Shown here one piece after another: positions 11,345-22,183 of a stretch of DNA of 64,000 bases (within the stretch, counting starts at the first letter, position 1; the number at the start of each line of letters is the position of its first letter). The position numbers and the translations under genes are program-made. Source of the DNA: Excoecaria cochinchinensis (taxonomy: Eukaryota; Streptophyta; Magnoliopsida; Malpighiales; Euphorbiaceae); assembly GCA_947683425.1 (NCBI GenBank), contig CANTUQ010000008.1, positions 2,434,501 to 2,498,500 on the forward strand, in the 5' to 3' direction. The notes under the pieces were generated by a model. That model was not told where the DNA came from and did not search any database. It worked only from the letters and a program-made list of their open reading frames with translations.

Positions 11345-13124
11345 GTTAATTCACTAGAACTATGGTGTTGGATTGGGGAAGTCTCAGAGTGTTTGTGTTG
11401 AATGCATTGCGTGGTGGGGAAATAAAAAGAATTAAGATGTCGAATGTGCTGACGATTTTGTTTCGATTGACTGTTCACATGGCCTTCTGCTTTCTCTTTC
11501 TGCATTTTTGGTATTTACGTGGTACTGGCTCTTAGATGCTCTTCACATCAATTCCATATTTATTATCATTTACATGAGTGAGCTAGTAAAAAATAAAAAC
11601 AAGTTAATTTACTATAAAAAGTTACAAATATTAAGTAAAAAAAAGGACGAATTATATTTATACTTCTTTTTATCTCTCAAAATTTTAGCTAAAACATTGT
11701 GTGCTAGGGTTAGCATAGTTTGATTATTTAAAGTCGAATCCAACCAGGATAATTATGTTTATTCTGTTATTTGAACAATTAGTTCAATTTTAGTTAGCAA
11801 AATATATAAATTTCGAATATCGGTTGAGGTAATAATTAAAAAATTAAAAATTAAAATTTTTAAAACGGCATTGCTGTTTTCTAATAATTTTTTTAAATAT
11901 TTATTGGGGTTCAGTGGTTAGTAATTAATATAGGAAAATTTTGGTTATCCATTTGATATATATAGTAAAGAGAAACTATAGAATAATCTCTTTATTATTG
12001 TGTGTAATAAATAACTCACAATAAATATATATATTTATAGACACAAAAATTTAGTGAAAATGTCAATAATAAAATTTTAAAATAAATATAATAATAGTAG
12101 ACTTATAGTCTAATTAGGAATAAATGTAGGCACTCACAATACTAATATTCCCACATTTGTTATTACAAAGTATTTTAAATCATCCACAAATCATAATCTA
12201 AATTATAGGGAACAAATTTTTTTTTTTTTATTTCATATGCCCAAATTGAACAAATTTCTCAAAAATGTGTACATACTTCAATCATTTAAATCCTTATAAG
12301 GACTTTTATATAAATTTTGCTATCAAATTGGTCATACAATGTCAATTAAACACATATTGTTGTATTGCCAGAATGATAAAGATTTAAAAAATTATTGCAT
12401 ACACCATATAAAAATATCGCTTTATAATCAATGTCAATTCATTGCAAAAATGCTCATGGAACAAGTCTTTTGTATGAATACCATATGTGTGTGTATATAT
12501 ATATATTTGAACTTCATATCCAAAAACTCATCTTATAAAATTGAATGTAATCAATATATATACTTTTTAACAAATTTAATTTTAATATCCGTACTTTGTT
12601 GAGAATATCAACATCAATATTTTATGAAGAAGTGTTGTCAACAACTTTATATTTTTTTGGTTCCTTTCAATGATATAATATATTTAGATCTCTTAGCTAA
12701 TTCAGTTACTTGAACCACTTTTAGGGTTTTAAAATTAGTTATACCAAGGGTTTTTTCAATACCTTTATGATGTCACCATCTAGATTTATTTGCTCATTTT
12801 TCTTCAAAGATTTTGTTTTTATTTAGAAACAATCAATTTACCCTACATGAAAAATTATTCTATTGGGGCATTACTTTGTATATATATATATATATATATA
12901 TATATTTGCAGCTAAAGATGGAATTTTTTGTAAAATTCTTTGAAGGGATTGGCTGCTGCTGATAATGTACAAGAATACATTCGACAAGAACATTTTGGTT
13001 AATCATTAGTAAAAGAAGGAAGTTCACTACTTAAGAGGATAACAATATTAGAAAAGTAAAACCAGTTTAATAATAAACATTGATAGGATAATACCTTCTT
13101 TTTTTTTGTATATAGTGTGTAAAT
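11345..13124. other. AT-rich intergenic DNA upstream of the UGT pseudogene
   Basis: No frame of known type, LTR end or terminal inverted repeat was recognised. The first few hundred bases are the natural place for the UGT promoter. A (TA)n run lies at about 12,880-12,905. The five bases before the next element (TAAAT, 13,120-13,124) look like its left target duplication. Confidence 0.5.
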
Positions 13125-13307
13125 TGTGAGTCCTAAATATATGATTTAGAGGAGGTGAATAGATTATTTCAAAATATTTTTTGATATGATCAAATTATAA
13201 CATAGGCAGTTTTAAAAGAAAAATACCAAGATCATAATGAATCCATTTCATGCATTAAACTTAAATTAATTTTTAATTAACCTTTCCATAAGAAACTACA
13301 TATATAC

Positions 13308-13831
13308 TGATGACAGTTACAAATTCCTGAGCTGGCAGCTTAAAACAGTCACCTGAAAACAAAGAATCCCAACGGGTTTTCGATCTAAGATACTCCGAAG
13401 GTCAAGTCAGAAAAATTAACGATAATTATGGTATTGTAATTGTAAAAGAATCAAGAAGAAAAACATACCTGGATTCTCTCTTTTATACAATTAGAAATCA
13501 GTGTTGGAGTAGGAATTTTTTTTCGCGTGGGATAGGTATTCCCAATAGAGCTGGAGCTGGGAACTGGAGCTGAGAGTACTAACTAGAGCAGGATTCGGAT
13601 TCTAAATAGATAAGAGCGTTTCCTGACCAGATAAGGGTAACTCCCATTTGGATAAGGTTGAATAACTGATCAGATAAGGATGATCACGTAGAAAATGCGT
13701 CACAAGGTAATAGAGGTCCTTGAAGGATTCCAACAATCTTAATGATCCCGAGGGATGAGCTCCTTGCCGAGCTATAGGTGATACCGAGCTGTTATTAAGA
13801 TATTTCAGATCAGCTCGGCTGTCCGGGATCA
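13308..13831 (-). repeat. 3' LTR of the Tat element
   Basis: It reads TGATGACAG... to ...GTCCGGGATCA in plus orientation, and the inverted ends (TGAT/ATCA) fit an LTR. It pairs with 21,678-22,183 over its whole length, sharing for example CAAGCTGGCAGCTT-like, GATACTCCGA.GGTCAAGTCAG and GATAAGGATGATCACGTA segments. Substitutions and small indels are frequent, including an extra GGGAACTGGAGCTGAG-like segment near 13,560. Confidence 0.85.
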
Positions 13832-13940
13832 AGAACAAGCAAGAAGAAATCGAACTCATGAAGGGTGATAAGGAAAAACCGAACTCATTGAATGAGATGA
13901 ACCTGTACTCTTTAAGGTGTTTGGTTAGCATAAGTGCCCC

Positions 13941-13941
<1 letters not shown>

Positions 13942-14028
<87 letters not shown>
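13942..14028 (+). repeat. 87-nt uninterrupted poly-C tract
   Basis: After GTGCCCCT, 87 consecutive C residues run to AAGTACATGACA with no interruption. The tract lies between the 3' LTR and the antisense ORF of the Tat element. Pure C runs of this length are very rare in plant genomes. The tract could be real and slippage-grown, or a sequencing or assembly artefact. Long proline or glycine frames across it are artefacts of the homopolymer. Confidence 0.9.
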
Positions 14029-14030
<2 letters not shown>

Positions 14031-14251
14031 GTACATGACATTTATGTCATTTAGGCAGTAAGCCAAAAAATTCAAAAGTTACCTGTCAGGCACATGGGGC
14101 GTTAAGAACAGAGAGGATAATGCCTAGCGCTTGCTTTAATGGTCACTGACGTAAACACTCAATGCTTGACACTTGTCCCTTAACCACTGGTTCCTCTGGC
14201 TTATATATTTGATTGAACTAGAAGGACCGGTTCCTTGTTATAGAAAGCGAG

Positions 14252-15307
14252 GTGGACTTTCCTTTCCGAACCTACTGGGGTCAATTTGTAAACAAAAATG
14301 ACAACTCACTATTGCTCAGTGATGAGCAGGAAAGGACTCTAGCTCAGTGGAGGGAGCTAGCCAAAGAGAAGACCGATATAAACTTACAACTCCAGTGCGG
14401 CATACCTCCACCACCTCCGAAATCGAGCTCCAAGAAAAAGGGTAAATTTTACTTATACTTCTTGGGTTCTTGTCTGTTTCGTATTACTTACTTTTTTGCA
14501 GCCATGAAGAGAAACTTGAATCTAGCATGCCGAGCTAATAAGGGCTAAGAGGCAAAAATCTGGAGGGAGCCTTTCTGCTGCACCGATGGTCATCCGGCGC
14601 CCCCAAACCCGAAGATGTGGGTTGAGGAGCTAAAAGCTTTGGTTGATGATGTGCGCAAGTTCTGGCAGCAGTAGGGGAAGTCTTGGATAAAAGAGAATCC
14701 GGACTTCAACACTTTCATTCACCAAGCGGCATGTATTCCATCGGAGGCCACTCCACTTGTGCAAATGAGCATCAAGCAACTGAGTCTCATTATGAAAAGA
14801 CATGAAGTGGAGGTAAGTCGCTTGGCTTAAAATCATTAGACGCCCGATTTCTAGGGTGACTATTATAACAAATGTTTTATTGCTAGGGGTGCATGCTGGC
14901 TGGAGCGATAATTGGCAAGATGAACAAACTCATCCAGTGCTGTAAAAAGGAGGAGAAGGAGGTAGCCTGGCTCCGACATCAATTGGGAGAAGCGAGCTCT
15001 AGAGGCCAAGAAGAACATGTTTGCTCAAAGAAGTGAAGTTGATGAGGCCAAGGAAAGAGCCGCAGCAGCCAAAGCTCGACAAGCCTAGGAGAAGGAGAAA
15101 AGCCAGGCTAATGAATTGAGCTTAGAAGAAGCGCGACGAGGGCAAGAGGTTGCAATAAAAGTAAAAACCGAGATGGAACAAATCGTGTTCGGAGCTCGAA
15201 TTCTAGGCAGCAGACTTGGAGGCCGACAAATGTGTTTCGTTCGGCGGCAAACTCATTTAGTTAGTAAAGGACCGGTATCCGAACATAGATTGGTCCTGGC
15301 TGGATGA
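14252..15307 (+). pseudogene. Antisense ORF of the Tat element, intron-containing
   Basis: The frame runs opposite to gag-pol. Exon 1 begins near 14,252 (MDFPFRTYWGQF...) and ends at 14,441 before GTAAAT. Intron 1 ends in TTTTTTGCAG at 14,501. Exon 2 runs 14,502-14,812 and ends before GTAAGT. Intron 2 ends TTGCTAG at 14,886. Exon 3 runs to about 15,307 and is rich in Lys/Glu/Ala heptad-like sequence suggesting a coiled coil (AKERAAAAKAR). The protein resembles the extra antisense proteins of Tat elements annotated as a putative gypsy-type transposon domain (transposase_28). It is broken by stops near 14,548, 14,673 and 15,087 and a frameshift near 15,000. Its role in the element is unknown. 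Confidence 0.55.
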
Positions 15308-15535
15308 GGTTTACCCCACGAGTGAAAGTCGAACTGCTCATTTCTGTTTTGTAACTCCAAATTGTAACTCTTGTTCAATATGTATAAAATTGAGTTTTTC
15401 TTTCGAACTGAATAATCGTAGAGTTTATTGCATAAGTCTGCAAGAATGTATACTCGGATAACGATATAGTTGCAACAAGTGTAGCTTTTAAAATTTTGTC
15501 AAAGTATCAGAAAAAGAACTAAAGATTGAAGGAAT

Positions 15536-15885
15536 ACTCGTGGCGATGTTGCCGACTGAGCTTTTCATTGATAATAAGATATGCTCGGATAGCGATTTAG
15601 CTGTACTGAGCTCACAGTAATTACAAATACTCGTGGAAAACTAGCCGAAATGAGCTTATAAATCATAAAAATGCTCGTGGTGAACCTGCCAAAATGAGCT
15701 TACAAATAATGAAAATGCTCGTGGCGAACCTGCCGAAATGAGCTTACAATATAATAAGGAAAAAGAATGCTCATGGAAAAACCTGCCGAAATGAGCTTAA
15801 ATAAAATAAAGGGCTCATGGCAAACCTGCCGAAATGAGCTTAAATAAAATAAAGGGCTCATGGCAAACCTGTCGAGATGAGTTTA
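15536..15885. repeat. Minisatellite, 43-53 bp period, in the Tat 3' region
   Basis: About eight diverged units begin near 15,536, 15,583, 15,626, 15,669, 15,715, 15,768, 15,813 and 15,854. Each has a core like GCTCGTGGCGAACCTGCC followed by GAAATGAGCTTA. They lie between the integrase end and the antisense ORF, in the 3' untranslated part of the element. Tandem repeats in this position are known in Tat/Ogre elements and can seed satellites. Confidence 0.85.
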
Positions 15886-15899
15886 CTATTGAAAATATA

Positions 15900-17160
15900 A
15901 CATTAGATTGGAAATATTCAAGAGTGAGGGAGTAATTTCCCTAAGAGATCCTTCAATTTGTAAGTGCTACCTTTGACTTCATGCACCATATAAGGGCCTT
16001 CCCAATTCGGGCTTAGCTTTCCGACCTCATAGGCTATATGAGCTGCAATAAGTTTCTTAAGAATGAGCTGTCCAACTCGAAAGGACCGGATTTAAGGTTC
16101 CAATCATGATACAATGACATTCGCTGCTTATATATTGCCGATTGCAACTGGGCGGACTCTCTAATTTCCTCCACCGATCCAGGTGGTACAAGAGATTTGC
16201 CTCATTTTCCTCCTTATCATACGATGAAGTTCGGATGCTTGGCATGCTAATCTCACATGAGATAACATCTTCTATGCCATATGTCAAAGAAAAAGGAGTA
16301 AGGCCCGTCACTGATCTTAGGAGGTTTCGGTATGCCCAGAGAACATTATTGAGCTCGTCAACCCAGAGACCCTTCGCATCATCCGGCTTCTTCTTAAGCC
16401 CAGCCAAAATAGTTCGATTTTTTACCTCAGTCATGCCGTTTGATTGCGAGTGGTATACTGAGGTGAAACACAGCTAGATGTTTAGATCCACGCAATGACT
16501 CTTTAAGGAAGAGCAATCAAACTGCTTGCCATTATCAGAAATGATTGTGTGCGGGATTCTGAACCTTGTGATTATAGTCTTCTTCACAAACTTTATGATG
16601 TTTGCCGGAGTAATTGTAGCCAAGGGCTCTGCTTCTACCCATTTCATAAACTTTCTCTGTCCGGTGGCCAATGGAAAAGGGCCAAGGATATCAATTCCCC
16701 ACTAAGCAAATGGCCATAGACTGTGAATGGGCACTTGCGTGGTAGATTTCTGGTGCAATATGTTACTGAACTGTTGTCATTTATCACACTTCTGAACGAG
16801 GTCCTTAACTTCTATCTCCATCGTGGGCTAATATTACCCCTGCAATAAAGCTTTCAGAGTTATTGCTTGTGTGCCTTCATGAGCGCCACTAATGCCTTCA
16901 TAAAACTCTTGGAGTACATAATCAACCTCTTCAATGCTCAGAAATAAAGTCTAAGGATGAAAGAATGATCGCCTATACAACTTATCGTCCAAGATGGCAT
17001 ACCGGTTTGACTGCCAAACTAATTTTCGAGCCTCAACCTGATCATTTGGGAGAACTCCCGAACTAAGGTACTGATATATCGGCAAATGCCATCCATCCTT
17101 TGGCTCATTCAATTGAACTTTGTATGTTTCATACGTTGGTGACGCTATGACCCACCACAT
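15900..17160 (-). pseudogene. Tat gypsy integrase, broken
   Basis: Minus-strand pieces in order: the N-terminal side (17,160-16,951, WHLPIYQYLSSGVLP), the core around 16,671-16,474 (WVEAEPLATIT, then IISDNGKQFD, containing the second catalytic Asp in the D-N-G-x-Q-F pattern), and the downstream core with LWAYR near 16,320 and FSLTYG. A C-terminal piece near 16,060-15,900 corresponds to WEGPYMV and YKL-type residues. The enzyme would insert the cDNA into host DNA. Several stops and frameshifts separate the pieces, for example near 16,672 and 16,850-16,950. Confidence 0.85.
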
Positions 17161-17570
17161 TATATCTGCCGAGGATATTCTATCCTGACAAGAGGCTTAT
17201 TTGGCTAAGGTATCTGCTCCCTGATTCTTTACTCGTGGTATCTGCTCAATTGACCATGCACATCCCATTTTCTCCAACTGGAACAGTAATAGGTCAACGG
17301 GCTCCTTGTACCGAACTATTGTGTTCTCTTTAGCCTCAAATTTGCCAAGCAACTAGCTTACGACCAACTGTGAGTCAAAAAAAATGACCAATGAATCAGG
17401 CTTTACCTCAATGGCGAGCTCCAGTCCAAAATAGAGGGCCTCATATTCCGCTGTATTATTAGAGGCCAAAAATGCTATGTGAACCATTGCTCTAATGTTT
17501 ATCTTTCCTAGCCCAATAAGGACTACCCCAACACCAGCTCTTTTCGACGAGCAGGCTCCGTCTACAAGTA
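17161..17570 (-). pseudogene. Second (acquired) RNase H of the Tat element
   Basis: Between the polymerase-linked RNase H and integrase, a further RNase H-like piece reads LLVDGACSSKRAGVGVVL, then NNTAEYEAL and DSQLVV (minus strand, about 17,570-17,350). The D...E...D pattern fits RNase HI. A tandem second RNase H is a hallmark of Tat elements. It contains in-frame stops near 17,355 and 17,200. Confidence 0.7.
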
Positions 17571-17574
17571 ACTT

Positions 17575-19400
17575 TCAACTGCAGGTTCCTGGCTCAGGGG
17601 ACGAAGCATGCAACTTGGCCATAAAATCATCCAAAACTTGAGCTTTCATTAATTGTTGGGACTCATACCGAACATGTAATTCTCCGAGATGAGCTGCCCA
17701 TTCAGTGAGCCTTTCAGACGCTTCTGGCCTTTGGAGCACCCTTCTAATATTAGAATTTGTTCGGACTATCACAGTATGTGCTTAAAAATAGGGCCAAAGT
17801 TTGATGGATGATATCACCAGTGATAAGGCTAATTGCTCCAGAATGGAGTAATTCAGTTTGGCACCTCTCAGCACCTTGCTCATGTAATAGATCGGGAACT
17901 GCTGACTGCATTCCTCTCTGATCAAAACTGAACCAACTGTCCCCGATGATACAGCGAGATATAGATATAAAACTTCACCCATCTGAGGCCTACTCAGCAG
18001 CGGTGGTGTGCTAAAAAATTGCTTAAGCTCCTCAAAAGCTTGCTGGCCTTCCGAGGTCCGTTTAAACTTCTTCAAGTTTTTGAGTGCCCTGTAAAATGGA
18101 AGACAACGTTTAGCCAAACAAGAGATAAACTTGCCTAGGGCTGTTAACTTGGGTTAATTTTTTCAGTGGTCACTCAACTTTGTGACTTGTAACGATTTGG
18201 TCATTAAACTTCAATTTGTAACGAAAAAATAACTCATTTATTATTTTGTAACGAAAAAATCACAATGATCGGAAATTGTGCTCGCCGGTAACCGTAGCAT
18301 GATCTGCACAGCACAAAGTTGAAGTTTAGTGACTATATCGTTTCAAGGCACAAAGTTTAGTGACCACCACAAAAATTAACTCTAATCTGACGTGACAAAA
18401 TTTTTGACGTGTCATTGGGTTTTACCGTACCGATCACGCGCCGGTTGCCGGCGAGCACAATTTCCGATCATTGTGATTTTTTCGTTACAAAATAATAGAT
18501 GCGTTATTTTTTCGTTACAAATTGAAGTTTAGTAACTAAATCGTTACAAGCCACAAAGTTAAGTGACCACCTAAGAAATTAACCCCTGTTAACTTGCCAT
18601 TAAGTTTTTGCACTTCTCTAATGGACTTCGGGGGTTATATCTCCATAATGGCTTAGATCTTGGCTGGATTAGCCTCTATACCCCTCTTTGAAATCATGAA
18701 ACCTAAGAACTTCCTGGACTTTACTCCAAAAGCACACTTTTCTGGGTTGAGCTTCAAATCGAACTTCCTGAGAGTCACGAAAGTTTCTATGAGTTCAGCA
18801 AGCAGATCACTGGATGCCTTGCTTTTGACTATCATGTCATATACATACACCTCCATATTCCTCCCGAGCTGATTAGAAAATAACTTGTTCATTAACCTCT
18901 GATACGTAGCCCCTACATTTTTCAACCCAAATGTCATAACTCGATAGCAGTAAGTAGCTTGGTAAGTAATAAATGCCATTTTCTTCTAATCTTCTGGGTT
19001 CATTGGAATCTAGTGGTACCCAGACGAGGCATCCAGAATAGCATATTCTTCAAACTCCGCCATTGAATCCACTAAGAGGTCGATGTTCAGCAATAGATAG
19101 CTGTCTTTGGGGCAAGCCTTATTTAGATCAGTGAAATCTACACACATTCTCTACTTTCCATTGGCCTTCTTTACCAAAACAACATTGGACAACCAGTTCG
19201 AATACGAGACCTCCCGGATAAGTCCATTCCCGAGCAGGGTATCTATTTCCTTCGATATTGCTATCTGCCTTTTCGGAGCATGGTTCCATTTTTTCTGCTT
19301 GACGGGGTTTAGAGTCCGGCCTAATATTTAGTGAATATCCCTTTAATGTCCCAAGGCTGCCAGGCGAGCACATTGGCAAACTCTTACAAAACTGCAATAA
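17575..19400 (-). pseudogene. Tat gypsy reverse transcriptase and first RNase H
   Basis: RT pieces lie at 19,400-18,653, including VMTFGLKNVGATYQRLMN and the catalytic box near 18,835. There the usual YVDDM reads YVYDM, so the first catalytic Asp is lost. After a 436-bp MITE (18,151-18,586), the connection and RNase H follow at 18,117-17,575 (FEELKQFFSTPPLL, YYMSKVL, LSLVISS). The RNase H thumb piece WAAHLGEL is at 17,700. Stops and frameshifts are present near 18,650, 19,010 and 19,130, among others. This would be the cDNA-synthesis enzyme of the element but cannot be functional. Confidence 0.9.
18151..18586. mobile_element. Mutator-type MITE inside the Tat RT
   Basis: It starts GGGTTAATTTTTTCAGTGGT and ends with the inverted copy ACCTAAGAAATTAACCCC. 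It is flanked by a perfect 9-bp duplication TGTTAACTT (18,142-18,150 and 18,587-18,595). The terminal inverted repeats exceed 100 bp and include GGTCACTCAACTT and AACTTCAATTTGTAACG. The 9-bp duplication indicates the Mutator superfamily. It belongs to the same general group as the MITE at 10,007. Removing it restores the RT-RNase H reading across the junction. Confidence 0.9.
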
Positions 19401-19539
19401 GTGTTGACACTTCTTCCTCTTTCTTGTTCACCCCCATCTTGACTATTTTGCCTGGTGCTACTTTGACCGCTAGTAATTAATCCAATGGCTCAGCTTTTCG
19501 AGTGTCATTGGTGGAAACATTCAATGAATCCAATGGGAG

Positions 19540-19950
19540 AGCCTAGTCTGCTTCTTTCAGCATCGTAACATATATTTCCCGAGCCACCTCTGATTTTCTC
19601 GAAGCATCGCAATACCTCCCGAAGCAGGAACCTTAAGCAACAGTTTTCGCATAGAGATATATGCATCCACCCCAGCTAGCAATGGCCTTCTAAAAATGGC
19701 ATTATAAGCTAGTGGAATGTCCATGACCATGAAACAGCTTGTGCAAGTTCGGACCACCTCATCATCCCCTAGCTGTATAGACAATTTAACCGACCCTTCT
19801 ACCTTGATTGGCTGACCATATATCTCGATGAGTGGGGCAGTGACCGGTTCTAAGATGTTATTTGACATTTTGAATGCCTTATATGCCTGTAGGGTGATAA
19901 GGTTAACTGCACTACCCATATCTATTAGAATTCGCTAGACTAAATAATCC
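19540..19950 (-). pseudogene. Tat gypsy aspartic protease
   Basis: The catalytic loop near 19,920 reads IDMGSAVNLIT, where retropepsins have D-T/S-G, so Thr is replaced by Met. Downstream are the flap-like CTSCFMVMDIPLAYNAI and GRPLL-type FRRPLLAG. The fragment then runs out at a stop near 19,557. It lies between gag and RT, as expected. It would cleave the gag-pol polyprotein. Confidence 0.75.
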
Positions 19951-20199
19951 TAAATTAAGGCCTCTACGACCAAAGAGTCCGTGTGTGGCTGTCGAACATG
20001 CTCGCCATCTATATCGGAGAACCTTACTTCCTAATTCATGATAGGGGGACTAAAATCCAGGGAGAACACCTCCTTTGCTTTCCTCTTTCGAGAATCATCA
20101 AAAATATCGTAATGCTTACCCCCTGCAATAACATGTATGACACCAGCTTGAGCCTTCTTACTTATACTCGCTCTATTATCTTATCTCCGAGGTGAGCGA

Positions 20200-21660
20200 G
20201 ATCAATCCCTGCCTTTATCACTTTTAACAAACTGGGCAAGCCTACCCTTCCAAACTAGGAGTTCGATCTCCCTCTTGAGCTGGTTACAATCATTAGTTTC
20301 GTGTCCCTTGTCCTTATGAAAAGCACAAGTTCCGTCACTTTTAACCTCATGGGTCTCGGCCAGTTTACCTTGTCATTCTCCTTTATTCACTTCAAAATTT
20401 ACACCCTCAAGGCATTTAAGGGTGTCCACTTCTCATAGTTCTGATCCCCAAACCTCGATGAAACTACATAAGCTCGGTTGGAGCCACCAGACCCTCAATT
20501 TCTAGACTTCATTCTCCTACTGCCCCTCTCTTATCCTGACCTGTAGGAATCCCTGCCCCGTATCTTCATACAGAGTGCTACTACGAAGGTGATGGGACTC
20601 ATCCATCCTTATATATTTGTGAGCTCGAGACATGAGCTAGGTGAAATCCTTGGGTGGTTTCTTACTCAGAGAGTCACTAAAATCCTAACACCGAGTATTA
20701 CATATCAGGGCATTATTGGCCACCTCTAAATTTAAGTTCTGAATGTCCATTGCAACAGTGTTAAATTTTTTCACATAGGAACGCAATATCTCCCCTTTAT
20801 CCTGCCGAACTAGGTTGAGGTCGGCTGAGACTTTCGTGGGCCAAATAGATACCACAAACTTTGCAATGAACATATAGCTGAACTATTCGAAACTTCCAAT
20901 GGAGTGCTCGAACAGATTCCTAAACTAGATTTGAGCTGACTCGGTAAGTGTTTGAGGTAAGATCTTACACATAGCAGCGTCATCCGAGGTGTAGACGAGC
21001 ATTGTGTGGTGAAATTGATCCAGATGGGCCTGAGGACCTGTACTGCCATTGTACTTAGGAAGGTTCGGTAGTCTAATCTTTGGGAATGGGGTAGCCAAAA
21101 TCTCCCTGGCTAGTGGTGATCGGAAATTGCTTTAGTACTATAAAGTATTTCGGTTCTGGTACTTTTGCATTCGTTCCCAAAGAGCCTCTCAAACTGATCC
21201 GAGGTAAGGGTTATGGACGAACCCGAGGCCAATGTGGGTGGAAAAGCTGGTGGGACAGGTGTAGAAGCCTGTGGAACTGGGGGAAAAAATTGTGTGGGAG
21301 CTTGAGGGATAGGTCTTTAGGCGAGTGGTTGAGGAGCAGGTGCTTGGCTTGCTATTGTATTCAAAGTAACCAAAAAGGCTTAAGCCATTTGGGGAGTGAG
21401 GCCAGAAATGATGGAAGTGGTAATAGCTTGGAGAGCTGAATTTTGTACATGGTATTAAGGTTGAGGAGCTGGTAGCAGGGGGATTGGCTCATATTGAACC
21501 TATGGGTGTTGTATTGTTTGTCCAAATAATTGGACGGGAGGTGGCTGGATTAATTTGGGGTTGAATTTTGGGAAGCTGAATTTATGGGGGCTAGCTGGAC
21601 GAAGGAGCGGCAGTAGCAGCTAAATCAGGAAAGAGATCCATTGAAAAAGTTGAAGGTTCC
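20200..21660 (-). pseudogene. Tat gypsy gag, broken
   Basis: The retrotransposon gag domain is visible in pieces at about 21,060-20,685 (QAHLDQFHHTM, then EILRSYVKKFN). A downstream zinc-finger-like segment CAFHKDKGHETNDC lies near 20,330. Further pieces run to 20,200. Upstream of 21,060, towards the 5' LTR at 21,678, the sequence codes for Gly/Gln/Pro-rich segments in several frames and is too damaged to assign a start. Gag would form the particle that packages element RNA. Confidence 0.7.
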
Positions 21661-21677
21661 ACGCTCACCTCACCAAC

Positions 21678-22183
21678 TGATGACAGTACAAAATTCCTAA
21701 GCTGGCAGCTTGAAACGGTCACCTGAAAACAAAGAATTCCAGCAGATTTCTGATGTAGGATACTCCGACGGTCAAGTCAGGAAAATTGACGATAATTATG
21801 GTATTGTAATTGTAAAAGAATCAAAAAGAAAAACATACCTGAATTCCCTCTTTATAGAGATAGAAATCAATGTTAGAGTAGCAATCCTTTTTCGCGTGGG
21901 ATAGTTATTCCAAATAGAGCTGGAACTGAGAGTCCTAACTGGAGCAGGACTCGGATTCTAAATAGATAAGAGCATTTCCTAACCAGAAAAGGGTAACTGC
22001 CATTTGGATAAGGTTGAATAACTAATCAAATAAGGATGATCACGTATAAAATGTGTCACAAGGTAATGGAGGTCCTTGAAGGATTCCAACAATCCTAATG
22101 ATCCCGGGGGACGAGCTCTTACTGAGCTTATGGGTGATACTGAGCTGTTATTAAAAAATTTCAGATCAACTCGGCTGTCCGGG
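21678..22183 (-). repeat. 5' LTR of the Tat element
   Basis: It starts TGATGACAGTACAAAATTCC in plus reading and ends near GGCTGTCCGGG, where the host Copia LTR resumes (CTTGCTTGCTAAAATAATT). The last eight or so bases present in the partner LTR (ATCA end) are missing. Next to it on the gag side the minus strand reads GTTGGTGAGGTGAGCGTGG, a possible but unconfirmed primer-binding site. Confidence 0.8.

Larger units (their letters stand above)
13308..22183 (-). mobile_element. Tat-lineage Ty3/gypsy element, 8.9 kb
   Basis: Two LTRs of about 0.5 kb enclose minus-strand gag, protease, RT, two RNase H domains and integrase, in that order, plus an antisense ORF between integrase and the 3' LTR. 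Two RNase H domains and an antisense extra ORF are features known from the Tat lineage. It sits in the first LTR of the Copia derivative. The host LTR resumes at 22,184, and comparison with the other host LTR shows that about 45 host bases were lost at the junction, so no clean target duplication is seen. LTR divergence by eye is near 10%, so the insertion is not recent. All genes are broken. Confidence 0.85.

Noticed and set aside
12339..12602. 87-codon plus-strand frame in AT-rich DNA
   Set aside because: No domain, no similarity I recognise, and composition typical of noncoding AT-rich sequence.
13858..14061. Proline-rich and, on the other strand, glycine-rich open frames across the C tract
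   Set aside because: They exist only because a homopolymer has no stop codon. Flanking codons belong to no known family.
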